From an uncultured Bacteroidales bacterium (GTDB lineage Bacteria > Bacteroidota > Bacteroidia > Bacteroidales > P3), in NCBI GenBank assembly GCA_900320975.1, contig ONUE01000015.1:1-37106 (forward strand): 37,106 nucleotides of DNA, given 5' to 3'. The position numbers and the translations under genes are program-made. Numbering within the stretch: position 1 is the stretch's first letter; each line of letters starts with the position of its first letter. Positions 1 to 7,006 of the stretch are shown here, one piece after another. The notes below the pieces were generated by a model. That model was not told the origin of the DNA. It searched no databases and was given only the letters and a program-made list of their open reading frames with translations.

Positions 1-906
1 CACCTTGCCCCAGCTGCCGGCCTCGAGGAGGGTGCTGGAGGAGCAGGCGCCGTCGCGCACGTCGGCAACGGTGATCTGGATGGCATACTTGTGCATGGGC
101 ACTTCCTTGCCAAGGATTTCAGCGCAGACCACGGTGTCCTGTGCAAAGTTCTTGGGGGTGCCGCCGCCGACCATGAAGAGGCCGCTCTCGGGGCTGTTCA
201 TCTTGATCTCGGTGAGCTCCAGGAAGTCGGCTACACTGTCGATGCTGACATAGGGCTTGCCTGCCTGCTTGCGGAGCCACTGGTGCTTGCCGATGCCGAA
301 GCCGGCGCTGCTGTCGCTGAAGGCGGGGCAGAAGATAGGCACGCCGCACTCGTAACAGGTCTGGATAAGGCTCTCTTTCTTCACACCGTGACCGTTGGCC
401 AGCCATTTGCCCACCTCATAGAGGAACTCGCGGCTGCTGTAGGGACGGCACTCGAGGGTGTCGGCCACGTCGCAGGTAGCCTGGTCGCAAGCCTGCAGCT
501 CTTCCTCGTCGATGAAGGTGTCGTAGATGCGGTCGATATAGAGCTCGCGGAGCTGGGTGTCGGGGATGACGTTCTCCTTGGTGCCGATGTAGTGCTTGTA
601 GCCCAGGGCCTCGAAGAGGTCCATGTCGATGATGCTGGCGCCGGTGCTGACCACGGCGTCGACCATCTTGTTACGCACCATGTCCACATACACCTGCATG
701 CAACCGGCGGCGCTGGTGGAACCGGCGATGGTGAGGATGTTGGTGCAGTCCTTCTCGCCAATCATCTGGCAGAGGATGTCGGCGGCACGGGCGGTGTCGC
801 GGCTGGTGAAGCTCATGTGGCGCATGGCGTCGATAAGCTCGGTGCTGTCGTACTTCTTGATGTCAATGTGCTTGACGGTTTCTTTCAGGAGATCTTTCTT
901 TTCCAT
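1..906 (-). CDS. Deoxyhypusine synthase family protein (3' end cut by window edge)
   Basis: The visible 302 residues start at the ATG ending at 906 (MEKKDLLKETVKHIDIKKYD). The protein carries the deoxyhypusine synthase hallmarks: TIAGSTSAAG, then VGGGTPKNFAQD in the NAD-binding half, and finally SWGKV at the window edge. That last motif holds the lysine which, in eukaryotic enzymes, forms the covalent aminobutyl intermediate. Family chemistry is NAD-dependent transfer of an aminobutyl group from spermidine (or a related polyamine) to an acceptor amine. Bacteria have no eIF5A, so the acceptor here is probably a small polyamine; homospermidine-type or agmatine-derived products are alternatives. 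The substrate cannot be read from the sequence. The gene lies downstream of dnaB in the same direction, but a repeat-filled gap of 150 bp separates them. Confidence 0.88.
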   Translation of the reverse strand, partial: MEKKDLLKETVKHIDIKKYDSTELIDAMRHMSFTSRDTARAADILCQMIGEKDCTNILTIAGSTSAAGCMQVYVDMVRNKMVDAVVSTGASIIDMDLFEALGYKHYIGTKENVIPDTQLRELYIDRIYDTFIDEEELQACDQATCDVADTLECRPYSSREFLYEVGKWLANGHGVKKESLIQTCYECGVPIFCPAFSDSSAGFGIGKHQWLRKQAGKPYVSIDSVADFLELTEIKMNSPESGLFMVGGGTPKNFAQDTVVCAEILGKEVPMHKYAIQITVADVRDGACSSSTLLEAGSWGKV

Positions 907-942
907 TGTATTATTGTTTTTTGATTATTATTCTTGTTCAAA

Positions 943-1042
943 AGGAGTTCAAGGAGTTCAGGAAGTTCAGGGAGTTCAAGACAATACCGCAGTCCAGAAC
1001 ATTTGTCCTGAACTCCTTGCACTCCTTGCACTCCTTGTACTT
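943..1042. repeat. Mirrored array of AAGGAGTTC-like units
   Basis: The left half has four tandem 9-10 nt units of the form AAGGAGTTC, AGGAAGTTC and AGGGAGTTC at about 943-980. After a non-repetitive centre, the right half has the complementary units GAACTCCTT, GCACTCCTT, GCACTCCTT and GTACTTC at about 1010-1042. The transcript could fold into a long imperfect hairpin. It fills the gap between dnaB (stop at 1057) and the deoxyhypusine-synthase-like gene. It has no clear T tract, so a terminator role is unproven. Confidence 0.75.
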
Positions 1043-1056
1043 CATATCATACTCTT

Positions 1057-2586
1057 TTAAAACGGTACATCGCCTGCGCTCTCCGGCGGCATGTCCTCGT
1101 TCATCTTGCTGTCTATTATCATGCTGCCGCCGCCGTCGAAGCCTGTGTTGGGCCCCATACCGGCCATTGCGCCGCCGAAGTCGCTGTCCTGCGGCGGGTT
1201 CTCGAAGCGGGCGAACTCCTTGACGAAGCGCAGGCGCACCTCGCCTATCCCACCGCTACGGTGCTTGGCAATCAGCAGGTCGGCCATGCCGATGGTCGAG
1301 CCGTGGTCGTCCTCCATAATATTATAGTACTCCGGACGATAGATGAACATCACTATGTCGGCATCCTGCTCGATAGCGCCCGACTCTCGCAAGTCGCTCA
1401 GCTGCGGCTTGTTGCCCACGCGATTCTCCACCTGGCGGCTGAGCTGCGACATCGCCAGCACCGGTATGCCGAGCTCCTTGCTGAGGGCCTTGAGCTGGCG
1501 GCTAATCATCGATATCTCCTGCTCACGGTTGCCGTTGCGGTTCTCTGCCGAGCCGCTCTGCATGAGCTGCAGGTAGTCGATGAAGATCATCTGTATGTCG
1601 TAGCGCTGCTTCAGGCGGCGTGCCTTGGCACGCAACTCGAAGATTGTCAGCGCCGGAGTATCGTCGATGAGTATGCGGTTCGAGGCCTCATGGAGACGCT
1701 GCGCGCCGCTCTTGAGCTGCTCCTTCTCGTAGGGCTCCAGACGGCCCTTCTTCAGCTTGTCGCCCGTCAGGCGAGCCTCGCTTGAGAGCAGACGCATGGC
1801 CAGCTCCTGGCCGCTCATCTCGAGCGAGAAGAAAGCCACCGGCTTCTTGAAGTCCACGGCCATATTGCGCGCCATACTCAGTGCACAGGCCGTCTTACCC
1901 ATGGCCGGACGCGCTGCGAGGATGATGAGGGTGCCGGGCTGGAAGCCCGCCGTCATGCGGTCGAGCCCCATGAAGCCGCTCTCCAGTCCGCTCAAGCCGT
2001 CCTCCTTCTGCCCTGCCTCGGTGATCTGGTCCATGGCCAAACCCACGAAATCGCCCAGCGGCTTATAGTCCGAGCGGAAGTTCTTGTCGTTGATGTCCAT
2101 CAGGCGCTGCTCGGTCTGGTCCAGCAGGTTCACCACGTCGGTAGTCTCGTCGTAGGCCTTCTTGATGGTCTCGGTGCTGATGCGTATCATCTCACGCTGG
2201 ATGAACCTCTCGCTGAGCACACGTATATGGTACTCGATATGGGCAGCGGAGACCACATTCTCGGTGAGCTTGCTGACGGCATAGGCGCCGCCCGCCAGCT
2301 CCAACTCGCCGTCGAGGCGCAGGCGCTCCACCACGGTGAGCAGGTCCACCGGCTGGCTCTGTTCGAAGAGTTTGCGTATAGCACGGAAAACAGCCTGGTG
2401 CTCAGTGGAGTAGAAGTACTCCTCATGCAGAGTCTCGATGGCGTTGATAAGCGCCGCCTGGTCGAGCATAAGGGCTCCCAGCACACTCTCCTCCAGGGCC
2501 AGAGCTTGTGGGGGAGTATTGCTGTTGAGGGCGAAAGCCTGCTCGTAGGTCATTCTGTTAGTGCGTCTTGCGTCAGTTACAGGCAT
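1057..2586 (-). CDS. dnaB: Replicative DNA helicase DnaB
   Basis: This 509-residue protein is the hexameric 5'-3' helicase that unwinds DNA at the replication fork. The N-terminal primase-interaction domain spans about 25-130. The RecA-like motor begins near 200, with Walker A ARPAMGKT at about 225-232 and Walker B FIDYLQLM at about 335-342; SQLSRQVE and [15 protein letters not shown] follow. Length is normal and there is no intein. The C-terminal tail is low in complexity (Gly/Met/Pro) and ends in GDVPF, which resembles the acidic tip of SSB proteins. A Bacteroidota-type promoter sits just upstream on the same strand (2611-2642). The gene is divergent from the DUF3127 gene. Confidence 0.97.
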   Translation of the reverse strand: MPVTDARRTNRMTYEQAFALNSNTPPQALALEESVLGALMLDQAALINAIETLHEEYFYSTEHQAVFRAIRKLFEQSQPVDLLTVVERLRLDGELELAGGAYAVSKLTENVVSAAHIEYHIRVLSERFIQREMIRISTETIKKAYDETTDVVNLLDQTEQRLMDINDKNFRSDYKPLGDFVGLAMDQITEAGQKEDGLSGLESGFMGLDRMTAGFQPGTLIILAARPAMGKTACALSMARNMAVDFKKPVAFFSLEMSGQELAMRLLSSEARLTGDKLKKGRLEPYEKEQLKSGAQRLHEASNRILIDDTPALTIFELRAKARRLKQRYDIQMIFIDYLQLMQSGSAENRNGNREQEISMISRQLKALSKELGIPVLAMSQLSRQVENRVGNKPQLSDLRESGAIEQDADIVMFIYRPEYYNIMEDDHGSTIGMADLLIAKHRSGGIGEVRLRFVKEFARFENPPQDSDFGGAMAGMGPNTGFDGGGSMIIDSKMNEDMPPESAGDVPF

Positions 2587-2610
2587 TTTTTCGGTACATT
2601 TTTGGGACTA

Positions 2611-2642
2611 CAAAATTACAAAAAATTACAGACCTGGCCAAA
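2611..2642 (-). promoter_or_regulatory. Promoter of dnaB (Bacteroidota type)
   Basis: Read on the minus strand, TAATTTTG (2618-2611) matches the TAnnTTTG -7 box. TTTG (2642-2639) lies 20 nt upstream, at the -33 position. The start codon is 25 nt downstream. Confidence 0.6.
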
Positions 2643-2734
2643 AAAAGTTTCAACACCCCTCCCCACCCCTTCACCAACCTATCGCCACCCTTTCCCCATC
2701 CCTCCTTCCTATCTGCCTCCCCTCCGCCCCCTCT

Positions 2735-2826
2735 CCGTCTGTTCTACGGTTGTTCTACGGTTGTATTACGGTTGTTTAACGGTTTATAACCGTAGAACAA
2801 CCGGTAAACAACCGTAGAACAGACGG
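2735..2826. repeat. Dispersed 11-bp-unit palindrome, copy A
   Basis: The outer stem is a perfect 20-bp inverted repeat (2735-2754 against 2807-2826). Inside it the left arm has four tandem 11-nt units: TTCTACGGTTG at 2742 and again at 2753, TATTACGGTTG at 2764, and TTTAACGGTTT at 2775. The right arm carries the complementary units. The element lies between divergent genes, so it cannot end an upstream transcript of either one. It differs from copy B (20527-20618) at one base in 92. Confidence 0.93.
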
Positions 2827-2878
2827 AGGGGGGACGGAGAGGGGTCGGAGGAGAGGCGGCGGGTGTTAATAAAAATAT

Positions 2879-2909
2879 TTTGTCATATATGAAAAAAGTA
2901 CTACTTTTG
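2879..2909 (+). promoter_or_regulatory. Promoter of the DUF3127 gene
   Basis: TTTG at 2879-2882, a 19-nt spacer and TACTTTTG at 2902-2909 match the Bacteroidota -33/-7 consensus. Transcription should start near 2915, leaving a leader of about 60 nt. Confidence 0.75.
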
Positions 2910-2920
2910 TACGCTTAAAA

Positions 2921-2936
2921 CATGTGCCAGCACATG
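2921..2936. promoter_or_regulatory. Short palindrome in the leader of the DUF3127 gene
   Basis: CATGTGC, CA, GCACATG is a perfect 7-bp inverted repeat with a 2-nt centre. It starts about 12 nt downstream of the -7 box. It could be a repressor operator or an RNA hairpin at the 5' end; the sequence does not decide between them. Confidence 0.4.
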
Positions 2937-2975
2937 CGGTAATTTATTGAATATTAACTAAAATATAATAATACG

Positions 2976-3413
2976 ATGGAAATTACAGGTAAGTTAATCC
3001 AACTTTTGCCCGAAGTGCAGGGCGAATCGGCCCGCGGCCCATGGGTTCGCGGCGGCTTTGTGATAGAGACTGGCGACGACTATCCGCGCAAGGTGGCCTT
3101 CACCGCCTTCGGCGAGGAGCGCGTGGCTATGGTCAAGAACGTGCCTATGGGCTCGATGGTGCAGGTGACCTTTACACCGGAGAGCCGCGAGTTCAACGAG
3201 AAGTGGTACACCGACCTGCGCTGCACGCGCATACAGCCCTTCGTGCCTGGCCAGATGCCTGCCGCCCCCGCCGGCAACTACAACTGGAACCCCGCCACCG
3301 GCACCGCCCCTGCGCAGCCCGCACAGGCAGCCCCCGCAGCGGCACAGCCCGCCCAGGCTTTCGCACAGCCCCCGGCAATGCCCCAGAACAGCGAAGACGA
3401 CCTGCCCTTCTAA
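2976..3413 (+). CDS. DUF3127 single-stranded-DNA-binding-like protein
   Basis: This 145-residue protein opens with MEITGKLIQLLPEVQGES and contains the ESREFNEKWYTDLRC stretch typical of DUF3127 proteins of Bacteroidota. These are predicted OB-fold proteins of about 100 residues with a disordered tail. Here residues 93-136 are an Ala/Pro/Gln-rich linker. The last residues, SEDDLPF, match the acidic hydrophobic tip with which bacterial SSB recruits repair and replication partners. I infer binding to single-stranded nucleic acid; no biochemical role can be read directly. It has its own promoter and is divergent from dnaB, which fits a replication or repair role. Confidence 0.85.
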   Translation: MEITGKLIQLLPEVQGESARGPWVRGGFVIETGDDYPRKVAFTAFGEERVAMVKNVPMGSMVQVTFTPESREFNEKWYTDLRCTRIQPFVPGQMPAAPAGNYNWNPATGTAPAQPAQAAPAAAQPAQAFAQPPAMPQNSEDDLPF

Positions 3414-3416
3414 TCT

Positions 3417-3446
3417 GGTTTAAGGTTTAATGTTTAAGGTTTAAGG
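3417..3446. repeat. TTTAAGG tandem repeat
   Basis: Four imperfect GGTTTAA/GTTTAAG units fill the gap between the DUF3127 stop and the next start codon. Related tracts occur at 5003-5051. Confidence 0.7.
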
Positions 3447-3983
3447 GTGGAAAAGGCTGAGATAAGGAAGCGGATGCGCGAGCTGAAGCGCGCGGTGACG
3501 CCCGAGGAGAAGCTGCGCCGCAGCGAGACTGTGATGCGTGGCGTCGAGGCGTCGCCCGAGTTCCAGCTGGCACGTGTGGTGCTGCTCTACTGGTCGATGG
3601 CCGACGAGGTGCAGACGCACGCCTTCGTGGAGCGGTGGTACAAGGAGAAGACCCTGCTGCTGCCCTGCGTCGACGGCGACGACCTGCGCCTGCGGCAGTA
3701 CACCGGCCCCGAGTGCATGGTGGCCGGCGAGCAGTTCGGCATCGGCGAGCCCACCGGCGAGGAATGGACAGACCTCGACGCCGTGGAACTCATAGTGGTG
3801 CCGGGCGTGGCCTTCGACAGGCAGAACAACCGCATGGGCCGCGGCCGCGGCTTCTACGACCGCCTGCTCAAGAGCACCCCCAATGCCGTGAAGGTGGGCG
3901 TAGCCTACGACTTCCAGATACTCGACAGCATACCCGTGGAGCCTCACGACGTGAAGATGGACAGAGTGATAACAGAAAGCTGA
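3447..3983 (+). CDS. 5-formyltetrahydrofolate cyclo-ligase
   Basis: This 178-residue protein converts 5-formyl-THF to 5,10-methenyl-THF using ATP, salvaging the inhibitory folate form. The family signature GRGRGFYDR lies at 131-139, preceded by ELIVVPGVAFD, the usual lead-in. The N-terminus is Lys/Arg rich (KAEIRKRMRELK), as is typical. GTG at 3447 is the only good start in frame with the family N-terminus, and it abuts the TTTAAGG repeat. Full length for the family. Confidence 0.93.
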   Translation: MEKAEIRKRMRELKRAVTPEEKLRRSETVMRGVEASPEFQLARVVLLYWSMADEVQTHAFVERWYKEKTLLLPCVDGDDLRLRQYTGPECMVAGEQFGIGEPTGEEWTDLDAVELIVVPGVAFDRQNNRMGRGRGFYDRLLKSTPNAVKVGVAYDFQILDSIPVEPHDVKMDRVITES

Positions 3984-4050
3984 GAGCTGTAAGCTGTAAG
4001 TTTTAAGTGGCTGGCGCCACACTAACAGCTTAAAACTTAAAGCTTAAAAC
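3984..4050. repeat. Mirrored AGCTGTAAG / CTTAAAAC intergenic repeat
   Basis: A GC-rich core hairpin (GTGGC 4007-4011, loop TGGC, GCCAC 4016-4020) is flanked by complementary AT-rich arms, for example GTTTTAAG at 4000-4007 and CTTAAAAC at 4029-4036. It fills the whole gap between the cyclo-ligase and the following gene. Confidence 0.7.
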
Positions 4051-4064
4051 TAACACCAGAGACA

Positions 4065-4583
4065 ATGCCGATGTTTTATACACCCAAGCCGCGGCAGTTC
4101 CACTACAAGCCGCGCTTCTACGACCCCGAGAAGGAACGCTGGGAGGCGCTGAAGGCCAAGTATGCGCTGGAGAAGGAGCTGGAGGAGAGGAGGAAGGAGA
4201 GCGAAGGCACTCCCGAACCGCTCGGCGACAGCACCCTTGACGCAGTGGAGCAGCTTGACGGTGAGGATAAAGACCTGGAGTATTTCCAGAGGCGTGTGCG
4301 TGAGATCAACCGCGAGGAGAAGCACAAGGGCTTGACATGGAAGGACCTGTTCCGCAAGCGCGAGATGCCCAAGTTCAACTACCAACCACGCTTTTCGGCC
4401 GCAGAGACAGAGGGCGAGAAGCTTGGGACCGGCGAGCACATTGCGGAGTTCAAGAAGCGCGGCGTGAAGATAAAGCGGCGCTTCGATGTGACGGACCCCG
4501 ACTACATGAAACCCATACCGGCAGGCCGCATCATGCTGTATGCGCTTCTGGTGTGCATGCTATTGTATTGGATACTGTTCTGA
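4065..4583 (+). CDS. Unknown protein with C-terminal membrane anchor
   Basis: I do not assign this 172-residue protein to a named family. It is highly charged. A predicted coiled-coil segment covers about 25-95 (rich in Glu, Lys, Arg and Leu), and a single hydrophobic helix lies at about 153-171 (IMLYALLVCMLLYWILF), directly at the C-terminus, like a tail anchor. Two short related segments stand out: HYKPRFYDPEKER near residue 13 and NYQPRFSAAE near residue 105. ATG at 4065 is chosen; a second Met lies two codons later. It sits between the cyclo-ligase and panD, separated from both by repeats. Confidence 0.75.
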   Translation: MPMFYTPKPRQFHYKPRFYDPEKERWEALKAKYALEKELEERRKESEGTPEPLGDSTLDAVEQLDGEDKDLEYFQRRVREINREEKHKGLTWKDLFRKREMPKFNYQPRFSAAETEGEKLGTGEHIAEFKKRGVKIKRRFDVTDPDYMKPIPAGRIMLYALLVCMLLYWILF

Positions 4584-4661
4584 ACTGTAAGCTGTGAGCT
4601 GTAAGCACTTGCACAGGCCGCAGCGGCCACTTAAAACTTACAGCTTAATACTTAAAACTAA
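4584..4661. repeat. Mirrored CTGTAAG / CTTACAG repeat with GC core
   Basis: The core is GGCCGC-A-GCGGCC (4616-4628). Arms include CTGTAAG at 4585-4591 and again at 4599-4605, with CTTACAG at 4637-4643. The design matches 3984-4050: a GC-rich core hairpin inside TAAG/CTTA arms. It precedes panD. Confidence 0.7.
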
Positions 4662-4666
4662 GAAAG

Positions 4667-5008
4667 ATGTTTATTGAAGTACTGAAATCGAAGATACACC
4701 GCGTGACGGTGACCGAGGCCGACCTGGACTACATTGGCTCCATCACCATAGACGTGGCGCTGATGGAAGCCTCCGGCATCATCGAGAACCAGAAGGTGGA
4801 AATCTACAACATCACCAACGGTGAGCGCTTTGCGACCTACGCCATCCGTGGCGAGCGCGGCAGCGGCGTTATTGGCATCAACGGCGCCGCAGCCCACAAG
4901 GCCGGCGTGGGCGACCTGCTCATCATCGCCGCCTATGCCCAGATGACGCCCGAAGAGGCCGCCAACTGGCACCCCACGGTGATATTCCCCAAGAACAATC
5001 GGGTTTAA
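4667..5008 (+). CDS. panD: Aspartate 1-decarboxylase precursor
   Basis: This 113-residue pyruvoyl enzyme makes beta-alanine from L-aspartate for pantothenate and CoA synthesis. The self-cleavage site Gly24-Ser25 lies in YIGSITID, and Ser25 becomes the pyruvoyl group. The conserved K9, Y22 and [12 protein letters not shown] motif are present. Length is normal. The TAA stop lies inside the first unit of a TTTAAGG repeat. panC is not in the window. Confidence 0.96.
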   Translation: MFIEVLKSKIHRVTVTEADLDYIGSITIDVALMEASGIIENQKVEIYNITNGERFATYAIRGERGSGVIGINGAAAHKAGVGDLLIIAAYAQMTPEEAANWHPTVIFPKNNRV

Positions 5009-5051
5009 GGTTTAGGGTTTAAGGTTTAAGGATTAGGGTTTAAGGTTTAAG
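5003..5051. repeat. TTTAAGG / TTAGGG-like tandem repeat
   Basis: About seven imperfect 6-7 nt units (GTTTAAG, GTTTAGG, GATTAGG) run from the end of panD to 4 nt before the next ATG. Confidence 0.75.
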
Positions 5052-5054
5052 ATT

Positions 5055-6071
5055 ATGGACGTTGCGGACAAGAAGAAAGGCCGTATCGGCGGAGTGCTGA
5101 GGCTCGTAGTGTTCCTCGGCATAGGATTCTTCTTCATCTACTGGTTCCTGCTGAAGCTCGACGCAGAGCAGAAGGCGACCATCTGGCAGTCGTTCACCGG
5201 TGCCAACTACTGGTGGGTGGCTGTGGCTATGGCCTGCAGCCTGCTGAGCCACCTGATGCGCGCTTTGCGCTGGAAGCTGCTCTTCAAGCCCATAGGGCAT
5301 GTGCCAACGCTGAACCACACCTTCGGCTCGGTGATGGTGGCCTACCTGGGCAATCTGGCCTTCCCGCGAGCGGGCGAGGTGATGCGCTGCGCCACGCTGC
5401 GCACCAGCGAGAACATACCCATGGAGAAGTCGCTGGGCACCGTGGTCACCGAGCGCCTGATAGACACGCTGGCCTTCGGGCTGGTGGTGCTGCTGGGCAT
5501 GGTGGTCATGTTCGGCAAAGCCAAGGACTGGCTCTACGACACCCTCTCGGAGCGCTTCGACAGCCTGCCCAATATGGCCATGATCATTGGCGCGCTGGCG
5601 GCATTGGCCGTGCTGGCACTGCTGTTCTACAAGTTCTTCTGGAACAAGCTGCTGCACATAGCCCTCTTCAAGAAGATTGACGACATGGTGCGCGGCATGG
5701 TGGACGGCGTGAAGAGCATCCTGCACCTCGGCTGGCGCCGCACGGCGCTGTTCGTGGCCTACAGCGTGGCCATCTACACGCTCTATATCCTCGGCGGCTT
5801 GATTATCTTCCAAGCCTTCCCCGAGACACAATGGCTGGGCCTGAGGGCCGCCTTTGTAGTCTACCTCTTCGGCAGCGTGGGCATGACCTTCTCGCAAGGC
5901 GGCATAGGGGTGTACCCCGTGCTGGTGCAGCTGGCGCTGGACATCTACGGCATCTCCATGGAAGTGGGCACAGCCTGCGGATGGCTCCTGTGGGGCTCGC
6001 AGCAGGCCGTGGTCATAGCCGTCGGTGCCGCATACCTTATTTACTTTAGCATAAAGAAAAAAAGACAATAA
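5055..6071 (+). CDS. Flippase-like integral membrane protein (LPG synthase TM domain family)
   Basis: This 338-residue polytopic membrane protein has roughly seven to eight hydrophobic segments. It shows the family features of the lysylphosphatidylglycerol synthase transmembrane domain (UPF0104): SHLMRALRWKLLF near 65-77, GNLAFPRAGEVMRC near 99-112 and LGTVVTERLIDTLAFG after it. The late segment FSQGGIGVYPVLVQ is also typical. There is no C-terminal synthase domain, so it is not an MprF. Proteins of this group are thought to move or present lipids; the substrate is unknown. It ends 1 nt before the trxB start codon and is probably cotranscribed with it. Confidence 0.85.
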   Translation: MDVADKKKGRIGGVLRLVVFLGIGFFFIYWFLLKLDAEQKATIWQSFTGANYWWVAVAMACSLLSHLMRALRWKLLFKPIGHVPTLNHTFGSVMVAYLGNLAFPRAGEVMRCATLRTSENIPMEKSLGTVVTERLIDTLAFGLVVLLGMVVMFGKAKDWLYDTLSERFDSLPNMAMIIGALAALAVLALLFYKFFWNKLLHIALFKKIDDMVRGMVDGVKSILHLGWRRTALFVAYSVAIYTLYILGGLIIFQAFPETQWLGLRAAFVVYLFGSVGMTFSQGGIGVYPVLVQLALDIYGISMEVGTACGWLLWGSQQAVVIAVGAAYLIYFSIKKKRQ

Positions 6072-6072
6072 T

Positions 6073-7002
6073 ATGGAACACACACGTTGCTTGATAATAG
6101 GTTCCGGTCCTGCGGGCTACACCGCCGGCATCTACACCGGACGCGCCGATCTGAAGCCCATGCTCTATGAGGGCGAACAGCCTGGTGGTCAGCTGACCAT
6201 CACCACCGAGATTGAGAACTTCCCGGGATACCCCGAGGGCATCGGCGGCACCGCCATGATGGACGACCTGCGCCGTCAGGCCATGCGCTTCGGCTGCGAC
6301 GTGCGCACGGGCTACATACGTGACATAGACCTCAGCAAGCGCCCCTTCGTGGCCAAGGACGACCACGGCAACGAGGTGGAAGCCGAGACCGTGATAGTGG
6401 CCACCGGCGCCACAGCACGCTGGATAGGCTTGGAGAGCGAGCAGAAATACTACGGCGAGGGCGTGTCGGCCTGCGCCACCTGCGACGGTCCCTTCTACAA
6501 AGGGCAGACCGTGGCGGTGGTGGGCGGTGGCGACACCGCCTGCGAGGAGGCCAACTACCTCAGCACCCTCTGCGCCAAGGTGTACCTGGTGCACCGCCGC
6601 GACGAGCTGCGCGCCTCGAAGGCCATGCAGCACCGCGTGCTCACCAACCCAAAGATCGAGATGTGCTGGAACAGCCGTGTGAGCGAGATACTGGGCACGC
6701 CGCTCGACGGTGTGACGGGCGTGGAGCTCGAAGACACCAAGACCGGCGAGAAGAGCCAGAAAGAGGTCACCGGCGTCTTCGTGGCCATCGGTCACAAGCC
6801 CGCTACCGACTTCCTGCGCGGACAGCTGAAGCTCAACGAGCAAGGTTATATAGAGATACAGCACCCCACGTCGGCCACCAGCGTGGCGGGCGTCTTCGCC
6901 GCAGGCGACGTGTGCGACCCCAACTACCGCCAGGCCGTGATGGCCGCCGCCGGTGGGTGCCGCGCAGCAATGGATGTGGAACGTTTCCTGCAGGAGAACT
7001 GA
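6073..7002 (+). CDS. trxB: Thioredoxin-disulfide reductase
   Basis: This 309-residue flavoprotein reduces thioredoxin with NADPH. FAD binding is shown by GSGPAG at 10-15 and EGEQPGGQLTITTEIENFPG. The redox pair is Cys134-Ala-Thr-Cys137, followed by DGPFYKG. The NADPH fold is marked by VVGGGDTACEEA and the HRRDELRAS stretch. The C-terminal FAD motif GVFAAGDVCDPNYRQ is intact. It lies in a compact operon, with the porin start 4 nt after the stop. Confidence 0.97.
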   Translation: MEHTRCLIIGSGPAGYTAGIYTGRADLKPMLYEGEQPGGQLTITTEIENFPGYPEGIGGTAMMDDLRRQAMRFGCDVRTGYIRDIDLSKRPFVAKDDHGNEVEAETVIVATGATARWIGLESEQKYYGEGVSACATCDGPFYKGQTVAVVGGGDTACEEANYLSTLCAKVYLVHRRDELRASKAMQHRVLTNPKIEMCWNSRVSEILGTPLDGVTGVELEDTKTGEKSQKEVTGVFVAIGHKPATDFLRGQLKLNEQGYIEIQHPTSATSVAGVFAAGDVCDPNYRQAVMAAAGGCRAAMDVERFLQEN

Positions 7003-7006
7003 TACC

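Larger units (their letters stand above)
2587..2975. other. Divergent intergenic region between dnaB and the DUF3127 gene
   Basis: This 389-nt gap holds, from left to right: the dnaB promoter; an almost pure pyrimidine, C-rich tract at about 2648-2734; the 92-nt palindrome at 2735-2826; a G-rich tract to about 2862; and the promoter and leader of the DUF3127 gene. I see no protein-coding gene in it. The open frames here are low-complexity readings of the C-rich tract. Confidence 0.8.

Noticed and set aside
91..924. Long plus-strand open frame opposite the deoxyhypusine-synthase-like gene
   Set aside because: It is Ala/Val/Gly/Leu/His rich with no domain, and is the mirror frame of a clearly conserved minus-strand gene. 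Similar long shadow frames lie opposite many genes here because of high GC at third codon positions.
943..1042. CRISPR array
   Set aside because: Units are 9-10 nt, contiguous without unique spacers, and mirrored; no cas gene is present.
1057..2586. Intein in dnaB
   Set aside because: The reading frame has the normal 509 residues with Walker A and B uninterrupted.
2561..2817. Pro/Ser-rich open frames across the C-rich tract and copy A
   Set aside because: They are translations of a polypyrimidine tract and the palindrome, with no homologous pattern.
2735..2826. Palindrome as a transcription terminator
   Set aside because: Both adjacent genes are transcribed away from it, and there is no T tract after the stem.
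5003..5051. Telomere-like end or linear replicon terminus
   Set aside because: The TTTAAGG/TTAGGG-like units are few and imperfect and lie between two co-directional core genes.
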